From: Sulfuricurvum sp.
GTDB taxonomy: Bacteria; Campylobacterota; Campylobacteria; Campylobacterales; Sulfurimonadaceae
Assembly (NCBI RefSeq): GCF_028688295.1
Contig: NZ_JAQTYM010000003.1
Location: forward strand, 17,455-81,454
Reading direction: 5' to 3'
DNA length: 64,000 bases
Shown in pieces: positions 61,581-64,000 of the stretch. The translations under genes and the position numbers were made by a program. Each line of letters begins with the position of its first letter. The stretch's first letter is position 1. The notes beneath the pieces are model-generated. The model had not been told where the DNA came from. It saw only the letters and a list, made by a program, of their open reading frames with translations, and searched no databases.

Positions 61581-62318
61581 ATGGAAAAACCAAAAGCGTA
61601 TAAGCTCCTAGCGGAGCAAGAGGGAATATCCAACTCTGAGGCCAAATCACTGATCGATAGAGGTTTGGTTTATGTTGGGAATAACAAGGTGATGATCGCA
61701 CGGGGTGAAATCAGTGCAAAAACAGTGTTCATCGTCCAAAAAGTGGAAAAGGCACGTCCGATATTTGAGAATGAGGATTTGATCGTTATCGATAAACCGG
61801 CTTTCGTCAACTCGGATGAGATTGAGCGACAGTTCAAAGGCTCACAGCTTTTGCATCGTTTGGATCGTGAGACGAGCGGTGTTTTGATGCTTGTTAAAAA
61901 CGAAGAGTTTCGAGCCAAAGCGATCCAAGAGTTTAAAAAAGACAATGTTTACAAAGAGTACGTTGCATGGGTAGAGGGATTGGTAAGTGAACCATTCGTC
62001 ATCGATCAGCCGCTTATTACGGAGAAAAAAGGGAACAAAGCCTACACCAAGGTTGCTAAAAACGGCAAACCTGCCATTACCGAAGTAACACCGCTCGAAG
62101 TGTCGGGAAAAAAGACAAAAGTTCAGCTTGTTATCCATCACGGACGAACGCACCAAATTCGTGCTCACCTAAAATACGCTCAACATCCGATTATCGGGGA
62201 TGAGAGCTACGGCGGACGTCAGTCGAAGCGCGTAATGCTTCACGCGAAAAAAGTGACGTTATTGGGGCGAACATTTGAAGCACCTGAGCCGAAAGTATTT
62301 GGGCATTTCGGAAGTTAA
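61581..62318 (+). CDS. RluA-family pseudouridine synthase
   Basis: 245 residues. N-terminal S4-like region (about 15-55, SNSEAKSLIDRGLVYVG), then LLHRLDRETSGVLMLVK with the catalytic Asp, and the HHGRTHQIRAHLKYAQHPIIGDESYGG motif of RluA/RluD enzymes. Modifies uridines in rRNA or tRNA; the target cannot be read from sequence. Ends before the ffh promoter. Confidence 0.92.
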   Translation: MEKPKAYKLLAEQEGISNSEAKSLIDRGLVYVGNNKVMIARGEISAKTVFIVQKVEKARPIFENEDLIVIDKPAFVNSDEIERQFKGSQLLHRLDRETSGVLMLVKNEEFRAKAIQEFKKDNVYKEYVAWVEGLVSEPFVIDQPLITEKKGNKAYTKVAKNGKPAITEVTPLEVSGKKTKVQLVIHHGRTHQIRAHLKYAQHPIIGDESYGGRQSKRVMLHAKKVTLLGRTFEAPEPKVFGHFGS

Positions 62319-62350
62319 ATACTCTAATTGTAATTGAAGAAAAAATTAAG

Positions 62351-62356
62351 TATAAT
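62351..62356 (+). promoter_or_regulatory. -10 element upstream of ffh
   Basis: A perfect TATAAT, 50 bases before the GTG start, in the 82-base gap; predicted leader about 38 bases. No -35 is recognised; T-rich sequence surrounds it. Confidence 0.55.
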
Positions 62357-62400
62357 TCGAAACTTTTTATACCCTGTAACCAAAGCATTTAGGAGCTAAA

Positions 62401-63747
62401 GTGTTCGATACACTAACCGAATCATTTACATCAGCCATACGCAAAATCCGTTTTCACGACGATGAAAAGGCGTTGACCAAGGCACTTGGCGAGCTTAAAA
62501 AAGCGTTGCTTAAAGCCGATGTAAATCATAAAGTCGTCAAAGACCTTATTGATTCGGTTGAGCTCCAAACCAAACAAAGCGGTATCGGGAAAGATCAATT
62601 TCTCGATGCGCTTCGCAAATCGTTATATGCCCTTTTGGACGTCAAAGGGAAATCAGGATTTGTCTATGCTCCGGTATCTCCAACCGTTATTTTGATGACG
62701 GGTCTACAAGGTTCGGGTAAAACAACGACGACGGGTAAACTTGCTAATTGGCTTAAAACACGTCAGAAAAAACGGGTATTGGTTGTTGCGGCTGACTTAC
62801 AGCGTCTTGCGGCGGTTGAGCAACTCCGTCAAGTGTGTGCTTCTATCGAAGTAGAACTTTACGCGGATGATGCAAGTAAAAATCCGGTTGATGTGGTCAA
62901 AGCGGCACTTGAGCACGCGAAAAAAGCATTGGTTGATGTCGTATTGATCGATACGGCAGGACGTTTGGCGATTGACGATGAGTTGATGGGCGAGCTAGCG
63001 GAAGTGAAAGCCGTTGCTAATCCTCATGAAATTTTCTACGTTGCCGATTCACTTAGTGGTCAAGACGCGGTTCGTACCGCAGGTACCTTTAACGAGAAAA
63101 TCGGTATTGATGGGGTGATCCTCACTAAATACGACGGGGATTCCAAAGGGGGCGTGGCTTTAGGTATCGCTTCTCAGATTCAAGTACCGCTTCGCTTTAT
63201 CGGTGCGGGTGAAAAAATGGAAGATCTCGAAATCTTCCTCCCTGATCGTATCGTCAATCGCCTTATGGGTCTTGGGGATATCGAAGGTCTTGCTGAGCGA
63301 ACCGCATCGGTCATCGATGAAAAACGGGCGAAAATCCTTACCAAAAAGATCAAAAAAGGGGAGTTCAACTTTAACGACTTCCTGGAGCAGATGGAGAGCC
63401 TCAAAAAAATGGGGAGTATGAAATCCATTATGGGAATGATCCCTGGAATGGGTGGCATGGCGTCTGCACTCAAAGATTTCGATTTGGAAAACTCTAGTCA
63501 GCTCAAACAGATCAAAGCATTAGTTTCATCGATGACGGTGAAAGAGCGCGAAGATCCGGAACTCTTGAATAACAGCCGAAAAGCCCGTTTGGCAAAAGGG
63601 TGCGGTTTGGATATTATCGAAGTGAACCGTATTTTAAAACAATTTAAAAATGCCTCTAAAATGGCAAAACGATTCTCCGGTAAATCAGGGATGAAAGACC
63701 TTCAGAGTATGATGGGTCAAATGCAAGGTGCGCGTTTACCGCGTTAA
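62401..63747 (+). CDS. ffh: Signal recognition particle protein Ffh
   Basis: 448 residues with GTG start preceded by AGGAG. N domain (LTESFTSAIRKIRFHDDEKAL), GTPase with GLQGSGKTTTTGKLANWL, VAADLQRLAAVEQL, DTAGRL and TKYDGDSKGGVAL, and the M domain (MESLKKMGSMKSIMGMIPGMGGM, CGLDIIEVNRILKQF) that binds 4.5S RNA and signal peptides. Targets nascent membrane proteins. rpsP follows after 145 bases with structured RNA between. Confidence 0.98.
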   Translation: MFDTLTESFTSAIRKIRFHDDEKALTKALGELKKALLKADVNHKVVKDLIDSVELQTKQSGIGKDQFLDALRKSLYALLDVKGKSGFVYAPVSPTVILMTGLQGSGKTTTTGKLANWLKTRQKKRVLVVAADLQRLAAVEQLRQVCASIEVELYADDASKNPVDVVKAALEHAKKALVDVVLIDTAGRLAIDDELMGELAEVKAVANPHEIFYVADSLSGQDAVRTAGTFNEKIGIDGVILTKYDGDSKGGVALGIASQIQVPLRFIGAGEKMEDLEIFLPDRIVNRLMGLGDIEGLAERTASVIDEKRAKILTKKIKKGEFNFNDFLEQMESLKKMGSMKSIMGMIPGMGGMASALKDFDLENSSQLKQIKALVSSMTVKEREDPELLNNSRKARLAKGCGLDIIEVNRILKQFKNASKMAKRFSGKSGMKDLQSMMGQMQGARLPR

Positions 63748-63759
63748 CTTTGCCAACAC

Positions 63760-63804
63760 AAATGCTAAATACTGCACTCGTTATGAGTTTAGTCTTTAGC
63801 ATTT
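63760..63804 (+). terminator. Long imperfect hairpin after ffh
   Basis: AAATGCTAAA (63760-63769) pairs perfectly with TTTAGCATTT (63795-63804); inside, ACT/AGT and ACTC/GAGT continue the stem across symmetric internal loops to a five-base loop. A T-run (TTTTTCTTTT) comes 15 bases later. It is a terminator or a processing site between ffh and rpsP. Confidence 0.5.
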
Positions 63805-63805
63805 G

Positions 63806-63863
63806 AAGAAGCTTAGAGGTTTTTCTTTTACTTTTGTGGGTAAAACACTCTTCTAAACTTCTT
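63806..63863 (+). promoter_or_regulatory. Second structured element before rpsP
   Basis: AAGAAG (63806-63811) and TTAGA (63813-63817) pair with CTTCTT (63858-63863) and TCTAA (63852-63856), and GTTTT/AAAAC (63819-63823, 63842-63846) extend the fold inside. It ends 29 bases before the rpsP ATG and could be a leader structure of the ribosomal operon. Base pairing is visible; function is inferred. Confidence 0.4.
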
Positions 63864-63892
63864 GGTGCAAAACAACATTTAAAGGACACACA

Positions 63893-64000
63893 ATGGCAAC
63901 AGTCATCCGTTTAACCCGTATGGGTCGCAAAAAACAACCTTTCTACCGTATCGCGGTAACCGATAGTCGCAAACGTCGCGACGGCGGTTGGATCGAATTG
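63893..64000 (+). CDS. rpsP: 30S ribosomal protein S16 (3' partial)
   Basis: The first 36 codons are present; the window ends inside the gene. [20 protein letters not shown] and [12 protein letters not shown] are unmistakable S16. AAAGGA lies six to seven bases before the ATG. S16 is normally the first gene of rpsP-rimM-trmD-rplS, which should continue beyond the window. Confidence 0.97.

Overview
The window looks like a chromosomal segment of a mesophilic, flagellated, sulfur-oxidising member of the Campylobacterota (former Epsilonproteobacteria), most like Sulfuricurvum or a close relative. Evidence: an HsrA-type essential response regulator; a soxXYZAB thiosulfate-oxidation operon; OprD-family porin; FliY, FlhF and FlhG of the epsilon type; an amidohydrolase of the futalosine (menaquinone) pathway; and gene orders I recall from Campylobacter jejuni (tyrA-bamA, M23 peptidase-lpxC-tsaB-thrB-ylxR-infB-rbfA-rimP, ubiE-xseA, sppA-deaminase-aroQ-folK-flhF-flhG-fliA-fliM-fliY). 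The moderate base composition (not counted, visibly richer than Sulfurimonas or Campylobacter) favours Sulfuricurvum; this is inference.

Layout. 1-3050: 3' part of a DUF58/Bat operon with two degenerate von Willebrand proteins. 3051-6241: tyrA and divergent bamA. 6288-13051: mostly minus-strand housekeeping and signalling genes (DUF808, Ppx/GppA, ferredoxin, histidine kinase, hsrA, OmpA-like lipoprotein, folB, plsY). 13204-19012: nadA-nadC-flhB, then a cache sensor, an OmpR-type regulator and a histidine kinase. 19088-26879: soxX-soxY-soxZ-soxA-soxB, OprD porin, metallo-beta-lactamase-fold hydrolase, DsrE-like and DUF302-like proteins. 26944-28929: PhnD-PAS-GGDEF protein. 28973-38855: long plus-strand block nrnA, M23 peptidase, lpxC, tsaB, thrB, ylxR, infB, rbfA, rimP, ribD, ubiE. 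38891-43207: xseA surrounded by accessory genes of AT-rich composition (AlbA_2/ATPase protein with a 21-bp tandem repeat, an orphan gene, a lone MNT nucleotidyltransferase with a broken HEPN partner, and a palindromic intergenic element). 43208-45288 (minus): sppA and an aminofutalosine-deaminase-like amidohydrolase. 45450-53422: aroQ, folK, flagellar genes, LOG protein, mnmA. 53396-57539 (minus): ppk1, gamma carbonic anhydrase, TRIC-like channel, mtgA. 57609-64000: TPR protein, NYN/OST-HTH protein, Nif3-like, zinc ribbon, waaA, RluA-type synthase, ffh, start of rpsP.

How it works together. The best candidate for an integrated system is 16079-26879: a membrane cache sensor, response regulator and kinase sit directly before the sox operon, and the short gap holds an array of TTTACA repeats, two of them 11 bp apart as OmpR/PhoB-type regulators prefer. 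Downstream of soxB are an outer-membrane porin and three exported proteins of the kinds found around sulfur-oxidation loci.

No tRNA, rRNA, CRISPR array, insertion sequence or prophage was seen. No stretch above 300 bases lacks a gene; the largest gaps are 10350-10553, 11229-11402, 45289-45449, 13052-13203, 63748-63892 and 43069-43207. Family assignments are by recognition of motifs and overall sequence, without database searches.
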